This document shows, piece by piece, positions 18,095 to 28,920 of a stretch of 64,000 bases of DNA (within the stretch, counting starts at the first letter, position 1; the number at the start of each line of letters is the position of its first letter). The notes below the pieces were generated by a model that saw only the letters and a list, made by a program, of their open reading frames with translations, had not been told where the DNA came from and searched no databases. Origin of the DNA: Luteibacter sp. OK325 (GTDB lineage Bacteria > Pseudomonadota > Gammaproteobacteria > Xanthomonadales > Rhodanobacteraceae); contig NZ_QAOX01000007.1 of assembly GCF_003050935.1 (NCBI RefSeq), positions 1-64,000 of the forward strand, written 5' to 3'. The translations under genes and the position numbers were made by a program.

Positions 18095-19171
18095 ATGAAT
18101 CCCGTCATCGGCCTCGCCTGGAACCCCGCAGTAGGCATCCCGATGCTCTTCGTCGGCATCGTCGTCCTTGTGCTGATCTGGCTGTTCGGCCAGCCGCGCA
18201 AGGAGCAGCAGGGCCGCCGCAAGCCCATGCCGGAGGCGCAGGAGCGTTCGCGCGAGCGGCGCGAGCCGGTGTTCAACGACAACGGTGACGAAGGCGGCGA
18301 AGCCGGCGGCGAATCCTTCAGCGCGCGGGACGATCGTACGTACGACACCCGCGACGACCGCGAATTCAGCGCCCGCGACGACGACGCCAACGACCCGCTG
18401 TTCCGCCCATCGCCCAAGCAGGGCGAGCTGGACGTGGATCTGCGCGCCGAACTGGAGCGCCTCGGCACCTCGCTTTCCGGCGATCGTGGGGCGATTCGTC
18501 CGCCGGAGGCTCGCGATGAGCCGGTCGCGCCGGCTGCTCCGCAACATCCGTCGCAGCAGCGCATCGAGCCGCGTATCGACCTGCCGTTCGAGCTCGACGA
18601 GCCCGTTGCCGCGGCTCCTGCGCCGGTGCGCCCACCCGTAGCCGCGCCGGCACCGGTCCCGGCGCCCGCACCGCCGCCCAAGGCCCCGCCGCGCTCGGAT
18701 CTCGGTCGCCGTCCGTCGCACGCGCCGGTGGAGCGTATCGTCAGCCTTTACGTGGTCGCTCGCGAAGGTAGCAAGTTCCACGGCTCCGACCTGGTCGTCG
18801 CCGCTGAGAAGGCTGGCCTCGAATTCGGCGACATGGGTATCTATCACCGCCTGGTCGACGGTCATCCGGAGCAGGGTCCGATCTTCAGCGTGGCCAACCT
18901 GACCAAGCCGGGTAACTTCGACATGGGCCGCATCGCCACGCTGCAGACCTCGGGCCTGTCGTTCTTCATGGCCCTGCCGGGCCCGGCACCTGCGTTGGAC
19001 GCCTGGGATGCCATGCTGCCGACGGCGCAGCGACTGGCTGAGTTGCTCGACGGGCTGGTCCTCGACGAGGAGCGCAATGCGCTCGGCCGCCAGCGCATCG
19101 CCCATATCCGCGACGAACTGCGCGGTTGGGACCGCGGCCACGAAGGCGAAGAGATCAAGTTCGGCCAGTAA
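18095..19171 (+). CDS. zipA: Cell division protein ZipA
   Basis: 358 aa. ZipA tethers FtsZ to the inner membrane during division. Typical layout: N-terminal membrane anchor (about residues 10-30, GIPMLFVGIVVLVLIWLFG), a charged then Pro/Ala-rich linker (about 35-215) and a C-terminal FtsZ-binding ZipA_C domain (about 220-345; VSLYVVAREGSKFHGSDLV, GMFHR-like GIYHRLVDGH, FFMALPGP). AAGGA lies upstream. It is downstream of smc, as in other Xanthomonadales and pseudomonads, where ligA usually follows; here a PaiB-like gene follows directly. Confidence 0.93.
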   Translation: MNPVIGLAWNPAVGIPMLFVGIVVLVLIWLFGQPRKEQQGRRKPMPEAQERSRERREPVFNDNGDEGGEAGGESFSARDDRTYDTRDDREFSARDDDANDPLFRPSPKQGELDVDLRAELERLGTSLSGDRGAIRPPEARDEPVAPAAPQHPSQQRIEPRIDLPFELDEPVAAAPAPVRPPVAAPAPVPAPAPPPKAPPRSDLGRRPSHAPVERIVSLYVVAREGSKFHGSDLVVAAEKAGLEFGDMGIYHRLVDGHPEQGPIFSVANLTKPGNFDMGRIATLQTSGLSFFMALPGPAPALDAWDAMLPTAQRLAELLDGLVLDEERNALGRQRIAHIRDELRGWDRGHEGEEIKFGQ

Positions 19172-19810
19172 ATGTATACGCCGAAGTCCTTCGTCGAATC
19201 CCGCCTGCCCGTGTTGCACGAGGCGATCCGCTCGATCGCCTTCGGCACCCTGGTCACGGCGGGCGAGGGCGGCATCGAGGCAAGTCACCTGCCGTTCGTC
19301 CTCGTCCCGGATGAAGGCCCGTTCGGAACGCTGTACGCCCACGTGGCCAGGCCCAACAACCACGTGAGCCGCCACGCCGGCGAGGTGCTGTCGATCTTCG
19401 CCGGCGCCCATGCCTACATCTCGCCGAACGGCTACCCCGGCAAGGCCACGCATCACCGCGAAGTGCCGACATGGAACTACATTGCCGTCCATGCCTATGG
19501 GCGCATCGAAACCTATGACGACCCCGTACGCCTGCGCGCGCATCTGGTCAGCCTGACCAACCAGTCCGAACACGCCGCCAACCAGCCGGTTCCCTGGCAG
19601 GTCGACGACGCCCCGGACGACTACGTCGCCGCCAACCTCCGCGCCATCATCGGCATCCGCCTGCCCATCGACCGCATCGAAGGCAAATGGAAGCTCGGCC
19701 AGAACCGGCCGGTCGAAGACCGCCTCGGCGCGGCGGCATTGCTCGCCGAACGGCCTGGCGATGACGAGCAGGCGATTGCCCGTGCGATGCGGGACAGCAC
19801 AAACGGATAG
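19172..19810 (+). CDS. PaiB-like FMN-binding protein
   Basis: 212 aa. It resembles the PaiB family (annotated as FMN-binding negative transcriptional regulator) with a split-barrel flavin fold. Visible family features are the start MYTPKSF, SHLPFVL, HVARPNNH, SPNGYPGKATHHREVPTWNY and the C-terminal GKWKLGQNRP. Bacillus PaiB was linked to repression of protease and sporulation genes, but most homologues are probably flavin-dependent oxidoreductase-type proteins. Its ATG immediately follows the zipA stop with no spacer, so it is translated from the same message. It occupies the place where ligA is often found. Confidence 0.88.
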   Translation: MYTPKSFVESRLPVLHEAIRSIAFGTLVTAGEGGIEASHLPFVLVPDEGPFGTLYAHVARPNNHVSRHAGEVLSIFAGAHAYISPNGYPGKATHHREVPTWNYIAVHAYGRIETYDDPVRLRAHLVSLTNQSEHAANQPVPWQVDDAPDDYVAANLRAIIGIRLPIDRIEGKWKLGQNRPVEDRLGAAALLAERPGDDEQAIARAMRDSTNG

Positions 19811-20132
19811 CTCGCGACGCGAGCTCATGCCTACCATTGTAGGAGCCGGCTGCGCCGGCGAAGCCTCAACAGTGATCTCGCGAATGAGGCGTTGATTCGC
19901 ATTATGCAGGCGTTCACTCGCTCGCAAGATCACCTCGCGGCTTCATTCGCGTACCGGACAGCCTGAGGGTTCGCCGCTGAAGCGGCTCCCACACACCGCA
20001 AAAACCCACGCGTTCACATTGCCGCAACACCCGTCTGCGTCACTGTGAATGCCTTCGCGTGTCCGGGTCCATTGGCACGACGCATACATCCGACCCGGCA
20101 TGCTCGTTCCAACCCCGAGGAACACGAGAGAC
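19811..20132. other. Intergenic region upstream of the glucan operon
   Basis: 322 bp with no gene. It holds a divergent REP variant (GTAGGAGCCGGCTGCGCCGGCG, trimmed core at 19840-19859), a reversed standard REP copy (19971-19992) and an imperfect dyad (cgcgaatga at 19879-19887, tcattcgcg at 19943-19951). The promoter of the trehalose/glucan operon should lie between about 19992 and 20130, but I see no convincing -35/-10 pair. Confidence 0.6.
19838..19992. repeat. REP-like palindromes (one variant, one standard)
   Basis: The forward copy at 19838-19861 has the loop changed to GGCTGCGCC and the first arm gtaggag. The reversed copy at 19971-19992 is the standard GCTTCAGCGGC type. The two bracket an imperfect inverted repeat. 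Confidence 0.75.
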
Positions 20133-23100
20133 ATGTCGGCAAGCATGCGTGCGCCCCTTTGTATCTACTACCTGCATCCGTTGCTTGCAGGGCCGATGAC
20201 CGCGTGGAACGCCTGGATCGAGCATGCGGCCTCGCTGGGCTTCCGCCAGCTGCTGATCGCGCCGCCGTTCGAGGCCTCGGCCTGCGGCGACGTCTTTGTC
20301 ACGCGGGACTTCGACCGGCTCAACCCCGCCCTCGCCGCCGACGGCGACGCCACGACGCGACTGGGCCAGATCGCCAAGGCCTGCCGTGCGCAGCATATGG
20401 AGCTGTGGCTCGACCTGCCGCTGGACGAACTGGCCTCGGACTCGCCGGTGCGCAGCGAGCATCCTGGCTGGTTTCGCGCGATTGCGGTCGAACACGGCAC
20501 GCCGGACCCCCGTTGGACGCCGAGCGAAAGCGATAGCGCCCGCTGGCGCCTGAACGATCCGGCCGTCGCCGACGCCGCCACGCAATGGTGGATCGAGCGT
20601 CTTCGCCGTTGGGCTGCGGCCGGCGTGGCCGGCTTTCGCCTGATGCATCCGCAGCGACTTCCCGCATCGCAGTGGAAGACCCTGATCGACGCGGTGCACG
20701 AGGCGACCCCCGAGGTCGGTTTCCTGGCCTGGACGCCGGGCAGCGCCCCGGAAGACCTGACGGCGATGCGCGGCGCGGGCTTCGATGCCGTGGTCTCCTC
20801 GGCAAACTGGTGGGACTTTCGCTCACCCTGGTTCGCCGAGGAAGCCGTTCGCCTGCAGGCGATTGCGCCCGCGCTGGCCTGTACCGAACAACCGTTCGCC
20901 ACGCGGCTGGGCGATGAACTGGGCGAAGAGAACCAGCTCGATCACGCCTACCGTCGGGCCATCGCCTTCGCCGCCATCGCGCCTGCCGGCTGGATGATGC
21001 CGGTCGGCTTCGAGTACGCCGCGCACGACGCGCTCGATCCGCGGCGTGGCCATGCGATCACTCCCGCCGAGCTGGCATCGGTGGCAGTGCTGGACGTAAC
21101 CGCGACCGTCAAGGCCGCCAACGCTGCCATCGGCGAACACGTCGGCAGCGTTCCGACCATCGTCACGCGAAAGGGCATCGCCGCCTTCCTCACCGTGGAC
21201 GGCGCGGATGCGCGCACGGCGCCGCGCGCCACGCTCACCCTGGTCAACGCATCGCTCGATCGCGAGGCACCGCTGACCGCTGACGACGCCTTGATCGGCG
21301 ACGCCTCCCACTTCGGTCCCTGGACCACGCCCGATGGCCGCAAGGTGTTCGATGAAGGTGACGGCGTCGTATTGCATCCGGGTGCCGTGCTGACGCTGAC
21401 CGCCCATGCCGGCACGCCGGTGAAACGCAAGATCGGCGCCTCCGCCCATAAGGAATTCATGCAGTCAGCTACCAAAGCCCCTCGCGTCGTCATAGAAGCC
21501 GTCCAGCCCACCGTGGACGGCGGTCGGTTTCCCGCCAAACGGATCGTCGGGCAGGCCATCGATGTCACCGCCGATATCTTCATGGATGGCCACGATGTAC
21601 TCGCCGCGCGTCTGCGCTACCGCGCGCTGGACGAAAAGACCTGGCGCGAAGTCGTGCTCGAGCCGGTGAACAACGACATCCACTCGGCGCGCTTCACGCC
21701 TATACGCATGGGTCGCTACGAGTTCCGGATCGAAGCCTGGCGCGATCCGTTCGGCAGCTATCGCCACGAACTCGAGGTGAAGCACGAGGCCAACGTTCCC
21801 GTGGAACTCGAGCTGGAGGAAGGCAGGCTTCTGGTCGAAGCACGCGCGAAGGATGCCTCGGGCGCGAAGGCGAAGGGTTTGCGCAGCCTCGCTGCGGCCG
21901 TGGCCAAAGCCGAAGGCGACGAGCGGCTGGAGCTCCTGCTTGCCGATAGCACGCTGGAACTGATGACCGTGACCGACCCGCGCGTTCGTTCGACGGTCAC
22001 TGACTCGTTCCAGCTCGAGGTAGATCGACGCGAGGCCGGTTTCGCCAGCTGGTACGAACTGTTCCCGCGTTCGATGACCCAGGACAAGACGAAGCACGGC
22101 ACGTTCCGCAGCACCATCGCACGCCTGCCTGCCGTTCGCGACATGGGCTTCGATGTGCTCTATTTCCCGCCGATCCATCCTATCGGCACGGCCTTCCGCA
22201 AGGGGCCGAACAATACGTTGACGCCGGGTCCCGACGACCCGGGCAGTCCCTATGCGATCGGCTCGCCGGACGGTGGCCATACCGCCATCCATCCACAGTT
22301 GGGCACCCTCGACGACTTCCGCGCGCTGCGCGATGCCGCTCGCGAGCACGGCCTCGAACTGGCGCTCGACTTCGCCATTCAGTGTTCGCAGGACCACCCC
22401 TGGCTGAAAGAACATCCGGAATGGTTCGACTGGCGACCTGACGGCAGTATCCGTTATGCGGAGAACCCGCCGAAAAAGTACCAGGACATCGTCAATGTCG
22501 ACTTCTATGCCGACGGGGCGGTGCCTTCGCTGTGGCAGGCGCTATGCGACGTCGTGCTTTTCTGGGCCAACGAAGGCATCCGCACGTTCCGCGTCGACAA
22601 CCCACACACCAAGCCATTCCCGTTCTGGGAATGGATGATCGCGAGGGTCCGCGCGAAGTATCCCGACGCGCTGTTCCTGTCCGAAGCGTTTACCCGCCCC
22701 AAGCCGATGTACCGCCTGGCCAAAGTGGGTTTCAGCCAGTCGTACACGTACTTCACCTGGCGCAATTCGAAGCAGGAGTTCATCGACTACCTGACTGAGT
22801 TGACGACCACGCCGCCGAAGGATTTCTTCCGGCCGAATTTCTTCGTCAATACGCCGGATATCGATCCGTACTTCCTGCAGACCTCGGGCCGGCCGGGATT
22901 TCTCATCCGTGCGGCGTTGGCGGCGACATTGTCCGGGCTGTGGGGCATGTATTCCGGCTTCGAGATCTGCGAAGCCGCGCCCATGCCGGGCAGGGAGGAG
23001 TACCTGGATTCGGAGAAGTACGAGATTCGCGTCCGCGACTTCAACGCACCAGGCAATATCGTTGCCGAGATCACCCGGCTGAATGCCATTCGTCGCGCGC

Positions 23101-23405
23101 ATCCCGCATTGCAGAGTCATCTGGGAGTGCGTTTCCTGCCAGCAAACAACGCGCAGGTGCTCTTCTTTGAAAAGCGCTCGGGCGACGACGTGGTGCTGGT
23201 GGCCATCAGCATGGATCCGCACAACGCCCAGGCCGCCGACCTCTCCTTACCGCTGGGCGACTGGGGCTACGCCCCTGACGCCCCGCTTGATATCCACGAC
23301 CTGCTTCATAACCAACCCATCGCCTGGCGCGGCGCCAACCAGCATGTGTGGCTCGGCCTCGGTCAGCCGTATGCGGTCTGGCACGTGCGTCTACCCGGAG
23401 TCTGA
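20133..23405 (+). CDS. glgE: Alpha-1,4-glucan:maltose-1-phosphate maltosyltransferase with extra N-terminal domain
   Basis: 1090 aa from the ATG at 20133 (GAGAG just upstream; an in-frame ATG at 20049 lacks support). GlgE adds maltose from maltose-1-phosphate to growing alpha-glucan chains. The C-terminal about 660 residues are a complete GH13_3 enzyme: MTQDKTKHGTFRS, nucleophile Asp822 in FRVDNPHTKPFPFW, acid/base Glu851 in FLSEAFTRP. Residues 1 to about 440 form an additional GH13-like barrel whose catalytic positions look lost (GVAGFRLMHPQ where G-F-R-x-D is expected), so it is probably non-catalytic. It is first gene of the operon; the treS-mak fusion follows after 3 bp and supplies its substrate. 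Confidence 0.93.
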   Translation: MSASMRAPLCIYYLHPLLAGPMTAWNAWIEHAASLGFRQLLIAPPFEASACGDVFVTRDFDRLNPALAADGDATTRLGQIAKACRAQHMELWLDLPLDELASDSPVRSEHPGWFRAIAVEHGTPDPRWTPSESDSARWRLNDPAVADAATQWWIERLRRWAAAGVAGFRLMHPQRLPASQWKTLIDAVHEATPEVGFLAWTPGSAPEDLTAMRGAGFDAVVSSANWWDFRSPWFAEEAVRLQAIAPALACTEQPFATRLGDELGEENQLDHAYRRAIAFAAIAPAGWMMPVGFEYAAHDALDPRRGHAITPAELASVAVLDVTATVKAANAAIGEHVGSVPTIVTRKGIAAFLTVDGADARTAPRATLTLVNASLDREAPLTADDALIGDASHFGPWTTPDGRKVFDEGDGVVLHPGAVLTLTAHAGTPVKRKIGASAHKEFMQSATKAPRVVIEAVQPTVDGGRFPAKRIVGQAIDVTADIFMDGHDVLAARLRYRALDEKTWREVVLEPVNNDIHSARFTPIRMGRYEFRIEAWRDPFGSYRHELEVKHEANVPVELELEEGRLLVEARAKDASGAKAKGLRSLAAAVAKAEGDERLELLLADSTLELMTVTDPRVRSTVTDSFQLEVDRREAGFASWYELFPRSMTQDKTKHGTFRSTIARLPAVRDMGFDVLYFPPIHPIGTAFRKGPNNTLTPGPDDPGSPYAIGSPDGGHTAIHPQLGTLDDFRALRDAAREHGLELALDFAIQCSQDHPWLKEHPEWFDWRPDGSIRYAENPPKKYQDIVNVDFYADGAVPSLWQALCDVVLFWANEGIRTFRVDNPHTKPFPFWEWMIARVRAKYPDALFLSEAFTRPKPMYRLAKVGFSQSYTYFTWRNSKQEFIDYLTELTTTPPKDFFRPNFFVNTPDIDPYFLQTSGRPGFLIRAALAATLSGLWGMYSGFEICEAAPMPGREEYLDSEKYEIRVRDFNAPGNIVAEITRLNAIRRAHPALQSHLGVRFLPANNAQVLFFEKRSGDDVVLVAISMDPHNAQAADLSLPLGDWGYAPDAPLDIHDLLHNQPIAWRGANQHVWLGLGQPYAVWHVRLPGV

Positions 23406-23408
23406 TCC

Positions 23409-26400
23409 ATGGCTACACGCGCCAAAGCAAAGAAACAGGCTGCCGCTCCGGATTTCTCGAGCGACCCGCTCTGGTACAAGGACGCCATCATCTACCAGGT
23501 GCATCTGAAGTCGTACTTCGACTCCAACGACGACGGTGTCGGTGACTTCCAGGGCCTGATCGAGAAGCTCGACTACATCGCGGAGCTTGGCGTGAATACG
23601 CTATGGCTTCTGCCTTTCTATCCGAGCCCGCGGCGCGACGATGGCTACGACATCGCCGAGTACAAGGCGGTGCACGAGGACTACGGCAAGCTCGCCGATG
23701 TGAAGCGTTTCATTAACGAGGCGCATGCACGCGGCTTGCGTGTGATCACCGAGCTGGTCATCAATCATACGTCAGACCAGCACGCCTGGTTCCAGCGCGC
23801 ACGCACGGCGAAGGCGGGGTCGGCGGCGCGTAATTTCTACGTCTGGTCCGACACCGACCAGGCCTACGACGGTACGCGCATCATCTTCCTGGACACCGAG
23901 AAGTCCAACTGGACCTGGGATCCGGTGGCGGGGCAGTACTTCTGGCATCGCTTCTTCTCGCACCAGCCGGATCTGAACTTCGATAACCCGGCCGTGCTCA
24001 AGGCCGTGCTCGACGTCATGCGCTTCTGGCTGGACATGGGTGTGGACGGTCTGCGCCTGGACGCGGTGCCCTACCTGATCGAACGGGAAGGGACGAACAA
24101 CGAGAACCTGCCCGAGACGCACGACATCCTCAAGGTGATGCGCGCGGAAATCGACCAGCACTATCCGGATCGCATGCTCCTGGCCGAGGCCAACCAGTGG
24201 CCGGAAGATACGCAGGACTATTTCGGCAACGGCGACGAATGCCACATGGCCTTCCATTTTCCGCTGATGCCGCGCATGTACATGGCGATCGCGCGCGAAG
24301 ACCGCTTCCCGATAACCGACATCATGCGGCAGACTCCGGCGATCCCCGAAAACTGCCAGTGGGCGATCTTCCTGCGCAACCACGATGAGCTCACGCTCGA
24401 AATGGTGACCGATAACGAGCGCGACTATCTGTGGCAGACCTACGCCGCCGACAAACGCGCGCGTATCAACCTCGGTATCCGTCGCCGTCTTGCTCCTCTG
24501 CTCGAACGTGACCGCCGTCGTATCGAGCTGATGAACGCGTTGCTGTTGTCGATGCCCGGCACGCCGGTCCTGTACTACGGCGACGAGATCGGTATGGGCG
24601 ACAACATCCATCTCGGCGACCGCGACGGCGTGCGTACGCCGATGCAGTGGTCGGTGGATCGTAACGGCGGCTTCTCTCGCGCCGATCCCGCCAGCCTCGT
24701 GTTGCCACCGATCATGGATCCGCTGTACGGCTACCAGGCGATCAATGTCGAGGCGCAGTCGCGCGACCCGCATTCGCTGCTGAACTGGACACGGCGCATG
24801 CTCGCCGTGCGCAAGCGTTACAAGGCGTTCGGCCGCGGCACGCTCAAGTTCCTTTACCCCGGTAATCGCAAGGTCCTTGCCTACCTGCGTGAGTTCGAGG
24901 GCGAACACGTGTTGTGCGTGGCGAATATGTCGCGCTCCCTGCAGGCCGTCGAGCTGGAGCTCGCCTCGTTCGATGGCCAGGTGCCGATCGAGATCATGGG
25001 TGGCTCGTCGTTCCCTCCCGTGGGACAGCTGCCTTACCTGTTGACCGTGCCGCCGTACGGCTTCTATGCCTTCCAGATCTGCCCGAACGCGCAGATGCCG
25101 GAATGGCACGAAGTACCCGCCGAGCCACTGCCGGACTACGAGACCCTGGTGGTTCGTGGGGCGCTGGTCGAAGGCCCGGTGATGGCGCATCACCGGGGTG
25201 TCATCGAAAAGCAGGTGCTGCCGACCTACCTGGCTGTGCGCCGTTGGTTCGCGTCGAAGGACCGCGGCATCGAGTCGGTGAAGATCCTTTACGCCGTGCC
25301 CTGGCCCGATCGCAGTGACGACGTGATATTTACGGAAGTCGAGGCGACGCTTGCCGACGGTGGGACAGAGCGCTACAGCCTGCCAGTCGGCATCGTCTGG
25401 GAAGATGAAAGTCCAACGGCGCGCCAGCAGCAGCTTACGCTCGCACGCGTGCGTCGCGGTCGCCGGATCGGCGTGCTGACGGACGGCTTCTCGCTTGATG
25501 CCTTTGCTTCCGGCCTGCTGATCGGCTTGCGCAACGAGATTGAACTGTCGGTACACAACGGCTTCGTCCGTTTCGAACGCACCGACGCCTTCGATCCCGA
25601 TGCATTTTCGAGTGAGGTCGAGAATCGCTGGATGACCGCCGAGCAGTCGAACAGCTCGATGATCCTGCACGAGCAGGGCGTTTTAAAACTGTTCCGGCGT
25701 ACCTCGGCCGGGATCAATCCCGAAGTCGAGATGGGTCGGTTCCTTACCGACAACGGTTACGCGAACACATCGCCCCTGCTCGGCGAAGTGGTCCGCGTGG
25801 ATGAGCACGGTGATCGCACGACGATCGCCGTGCTGCAGGGTTTCCTGCGCAACCAGGGTGATGCATGGCGCTGGACGCTGGACTTTCTGCGTCGCAGCTA
25901 CGACGAGTACAGCCACTCGAGCGATGACGAACGGCGTGCGGAAATCGAAGGCGGCTACGATGCCTTTGCCGCGGCCGTAGGTACGCGCCTGGCTGAATTG
26001 CATGCGTTGCTGGCTCGCCCGTCGGAGTTCCCGGCATTCGATCCGGAGACGGCAACCGACGCGGTGGCCCACGCATGGCGCGACAGCGTGCGTGAACAGG
26101 TCACTCGTGCGTTGCGTTCGCTCGACCATGCCATGGACGTTTCCGACTTCGTTCACGCCGAGATCGAAGCACTGCATGGCCTGGCTGCGGCGCTGGATCA
26201 GCGTATCGGTGACCTGGCGAAGGCAGGCAAGGGCGCACTGCTCACCCGCACCCACGGTGACTTCCACCTGGGCCAGATCCTCGTGGTCCAGGATGATGCG
26301 TACATCATCGACTTCGAAGGCGAGCCGTCGCGCCCGCTGGAGGAGCGGCGCGGCAAGCACACGCCGCTGCGCGACGTCGCGGGTTTCCTGCGTTCGCTGC

Positions 26401-26726
26401 ACTACGCGGCCGCCATGGCCCGGCGCGGCGAAGACGGTCTGGCACCGGTTGAGGACGAAGGTTTCGGCCACTACCTCACCCGTTTCCGCGAGCGTTCCTC
26501 GAAGGTCTTCCTGGAGGCCTACCGGAGCGTGCTCGATGCGGCGCCCGCGCGCTGGGTCGATGCAGGCGCGCTCGCGCCGCTGCTGGAACTCTTCATCATC
26601 GAGAAGGCGGCCTACGAGGTCAGCTACGAAGCCGCGAACCGGCCGGGCTGGCTCGACGTGCCATTGCGCGGCCTGCTGCACGCGGCCCGTGGCGATACCG
26701 CCACCGAACTGAAGGAGGATACGTGA
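23409..26726 (+). CDS. treS: Trehalose synthase / maltokinase fusion
   Basis: 1105 aa, two enzymes in one chain. Residues about 15-560 are TreS (GH13_16), which interconverts trehalose and maltose: DGVGDFQGL, nucleophile Asp218 in LRLDAVPYL, Glu260 in [21 protein letters not shown]. Residues about 600-1090 are a maltokinase (Mak/Pep2): the kinase-like catalytic [10 protein letters not shown] and metal-binding [15 protein letters not shown], yielding maltose-1-phosphate from maltose and ATP. The fusion channels trehalose-derived maltose to GlgE, encoded just upstream. Stop and the glgB start overlap (GTGA). This fusion is known in several Proteobacteria. Confidence 0.95.
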   Translation: MATRAKAKKQAAAPDFSSDPLWYKDAIIYQVHLKSYFDSNDDGVGDFQGLIEKLDYIAELGVNTLWLLPFYPSPRRDDGYDIAEYKAVHEDYGKLADVKRFINEAHARGLRVITELVINHTSDQHAWFQRARTAKAGSAARNFYVWSDTDQAYDGTRIIFLDTEKSNWTWDPVAGQYFWHRFFSHQPDLNFDNPAVLKAVLDVMRFWLDMGVDGLRLDAVPYLIEREGTNNENLPETHDILKVMRAEIDQHYPDRMLLAEANQWPEDTQDYFGNGDECHMAFHFPLMPRMYMAIAREDRFPITDIMRQTPAIPENCQWAIFLRNHDELTLEMVTDNERDYLWQTYAADKRARINLGIRRRLAPLLERDRRRIELMNALLLSMPGTPVLYYGDEIGMGDNIHLGDRDGVRTPMQWSVDRNGGFSRADPASLVLPPIMDPLYGYQAINVEAQSRDPHSLLNWTRRMLAVRKRYKAFGRGTLKFLYPGNRKVLAYLREFEGEHVLCVANMSRSLQAVELELASFDGQVPIEIMGGSSFPPVGQLPYLLTVPPYGFYAFQICPNAQMPEWHEVPAEPLPDYETLVVRGALVEGPVMAHHRGVIEKQVLPTYLAVRRWFASKDRGIESVKILYAVPWPDRSDDVIFTEVEATLADGGTERYSLPVGIVWEDESPTARQQQLTLARVRRGRRIGVLTDGFSLDAFASGLLIGLRNEIELSVHNGFVRFERTDAFDPDAFSSEVENRWMTAEQSNSSMILHEQGVLKLFRRTSAGINPEVEMGRFLTDNGYANTSPLLGEVVRVDEHGDRTTIAVLQGFLRNQGDAWRWTLDFLRRSYDEYSHSSDDERRAEIEGGYDAFAAAVGTRLAELHALLARPSEFPAFDPETATDAVAHAWRDSVREQVTRALRSLDHAMDVSDFVHAEIEALHGLAAALDQRIGDLAKAGKGALLTRTHGDFHLGQILVVQDDAYIIDFEGEPSRPLEERRGKHTPLRDVAGFLRSLHYAAAMARRGEDGLAPVEDEGFGHYLTRFRERSSKVFLEAYRSVLDAAPARWVDAGALAPLLELFIIEKAAYEVSYEAANRPGWLDVPLRGLLHAARGDTATELKEDT

Positions 26727-28909
26727 CCGAAGCACGTAACTACGGCCTTGGCGATAGCGCTGCGGTCGCCGCGTTGGTGGAGGGCCGTCACGGCGACCCC
26801 TTCGCCTTGCTTGGACCGCATACGGTCGACGGACGGCGCGTCGTGCGCACCCTGCAGCCCGGCGCCCTGGGCGTCGAGCTGATCGACGCGAGGGGTCTGC
26901 CGGTAGCGGAGCTGCGACGCGTTCACGACGGCGGCCTGTTTGCCGGTATCGCTCCGGACGATGCCGCCTATCGCCTGCGCGTTCGCTGGTCCGGCGCAAG
27001 CCACGACACGCATGACCCCTATGCCTTCGGCACCTTGCTGGCCGACGACGATCTGGCGCGCATGGCCGACGGCAGCCATGTTGAATTGTTTCGCGTGCTC
27101 GGTGCTCATCCGGTCACGCTCGACCGCGTGCATGGGGTGCGCTTCGCCGTATGGGCGCCGAATGCGCAGCGGGTGAGTGTGGTTGGCGACTTCAACAGCT
27201 GGGACGGTCGCCGACACCCGATGCGTAAACGCGTGCCGTCCGGTGTGTGGGAGCTTTTCGTGCCGGGGCTGCTTGCCGGTGCGCGATACAAGTATGAGAT
27301 CTGGGGCGCCGACGGCTCGCTCACCCAGCGGGCCGATCCCGTGGCGCTGGCGGCGGAGCTACCGCCGGCGACGGCGTCCATCGTGGCCGACCCGACCGCC
27401 TTCCACTGGACCGACGGAGACTGGTTGCGCAGGCGCGGCGCGTTGCACCATGCCGGTTCACCGCTGTCGATCTACGAACTGCATGCCGGTTCGTGGCTGC
27501 GCGGCAAGAATAACGAAGAGCTGCACTGGGACGATATCGGTGAGCGACTGATCCCTTATGTCGCCGGCATGGGGTTCACCCATATCGAGCTGCTGCCGAT
27601 TTCGGAGCATCCGTTCGGCGGCTCGTGGGGTTACCAGCCACTGGGCCAGTTTGCCCCGACCTCGCGCTTTGGCACGCCCGAAGCCTTCGCGCGTTTTGTC
27701 GACCGCTGTCACGAGGCGGGTGTGGGTGTGATCGTCGACTGGGTGCCCGCGCATTTTCCGACCGATATCCACGGCCTGGCGCACTTCGACGGCACACCGC
27801 TCTATGAGCATGCGGACCCGCGTGAAGGCTTCCATCAGGACTGGAATACGCTGATCTTCAACCTCGGCCGTAATGAGGTCTCGGGCTTTCTTGTCGCCAG
27901 CGCGCTGGCGTGGCTCGAACGGTTCCATGTCGATGGCCTGCGCGTGGACGCTGTCGCATCGATGCTCTACCGGGATTACAGCCGCAAGCACGGCGAATGG
28001 GTGCCCAACAAGTACGGTGGCCGCGAGAACCTGGAGTCCATCGACTTCCTGCGCCGCGTGAATCAGCTCGTCGCCGAGCGGCATCCGGATTGCATGACCA
28101 TCGCCGAGGAATCCACGGCCTGGCCGGGCGTCACCCAGCCGGTGGATCAGGGCGGCCTCGGTTTCACCTTCAAGTGGAACATGGGCTGGATGCACGACTC
28201 GCTCGACTTCATGACCCACGACCCGATTCATCGTCGATGGCACCATGGCGAGATGACCTTCAGCATGGTCTATGCGTATTCGGAGAAGTTCGTGCTTCCG
28301 CTGTCGCACGACGAAGTGGTGCACGGCAAGCGCTCGCTGCTCGGCCGCATGCCGGGCGACGAATGGCAGAAGTTCGCCAACCTGCGCGCCTACTACGGTT
28401 TCATGTGGGGGCACCCCGGTAAGAAGCTGCTGTTCACCGGTGGCGAAATTGCCCAGCCGCGCGAATGGAACCACGACGCCCAGATCGCCTGGGAGCTGCT
28501 CGACCATCCGCTGCACCTGGGTGTGCAGAAACTGGTACGCGATCTCAACCAGTTGTACGCGAACACACCGGCGCTCCACGCCTGGGATTCGGACCCGCGT
28601 GGCTTCCGCTGGGTCATCGGCGACGATGCCGAGCAAAGCGTGTTCGCCTGGTTGCGCATGGCCGACGGTGGGCGCACCGTATTGGTGGTGAGCAACATGA
28701 CGCCGACACCACGGCACAGCTTCCGCATTGGCGTACCCGAAGGGGGGCGCTGGCGTGAGGCGCTGAACTCCGACGCCACCGAGTACGGCGGGTCGGGTGT
28801 CGGCAACGAAGGCGAACGCCACGCCCAGGCGGTGCGCGCGCAGGGCTTCGAGCAATCGCTGGTGCTGAGCCTGCCGCCGCTATCCACGGTCATGTTCGTG
28901 GCCGACTGA
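26723..28909 (+). CDS. glgB: 1,4-alpha-glucan branching enzyme
   Basis: 728 aa, GTG start overlapping the previous stop. GlgB forms alpha-1,6 branches in glycogen-like glucan. It has two N-terminal CBM48-type domains (about residues 20-110 and 120-225; [20 protein letters not shown]) and a GH13_9 barrel with nucleophile Asp in [16 protein letters not shown], acid/base Glu in [12 protein letters not shown], and [20 protein letters not shown]. Third gene of the operon. It completes the minimal GlgE pathway (TreS, Mak, GlgE, GlgB), all encoded in one transcript here. Confidence 0.97.
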   Translation: MTEARNYGLGDSAAVAALVEGRHGDPFALLGPHTVDGRRVVRTLQPGALGVELIDARGLPVAELRRVHDGGLFAGIAPDDAAYRLRVRWSGASHDTHDPYAFGTLLADDDLARMADGSHVELFRVLGAHPVTLDRVHGVRFAVWAPNAQRVSVVGDFNSWDGRRHPMRKRVPSGVWELFVPGLLAGARYKYEIWGADGSLTQRADPVALAAELPPATASIVADPTAFHWTDGDWLRRRGALHHAGSPLSIYELHAGSWLRGKNNEELHWDDIGERLIPYVAGMGFTHIELLPISEHPFGGSWGYQPLGQFAPTSRFGTPEAFARFVDRCHEAGVGVIVDWVPAHFPTDIHGLAHFDGTPLYEHADPREGFHQDWNTLIFNLGRNEVSGFLVASALAWLERFHVDGLRVDAVASMLYRDYSRKHGEWVPNKYGGRENLESIDFLRRVNQLVAERHPDCMTIAEESTAWPGVTQPVDQGGLGFTFKWNMGWMHDSLDFMTHDPIHRRWHHGEMTFSMVYAYSEKFVLPLSHDEVVHGKRSLLGRMPGDEWQKFANLRAYYGFMWGHPGKKLLFTGGEIAQPREWNHDAQIAWELLDHPLHLGVQKLVRDLNQLYANTPALHAWDSDPRGFRWVIGDDAEQSVFAWLRMADGGRTVLVVSNMTPTPRHSFRIGVPEGGRWREALNSDATEYGGSGVGNEGERHAQAVRAQGFEQSLVLSLPPLSTVMFVAD

Positions 28910-28920
28910 CGAGGATCTCG

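Noticed and set aside
20049-20132. Earlier ATG start for glgE
   Set aside because: No ribosome site and no family-like sequence before MSASMRAP; the ATG at 20133 has GAGAG upstream.
23772-25670. 632-codon open frame antisense to the treS part of the fusion
   Set aside because: No domain and no ribosome site; real gene on the other strand is certain.
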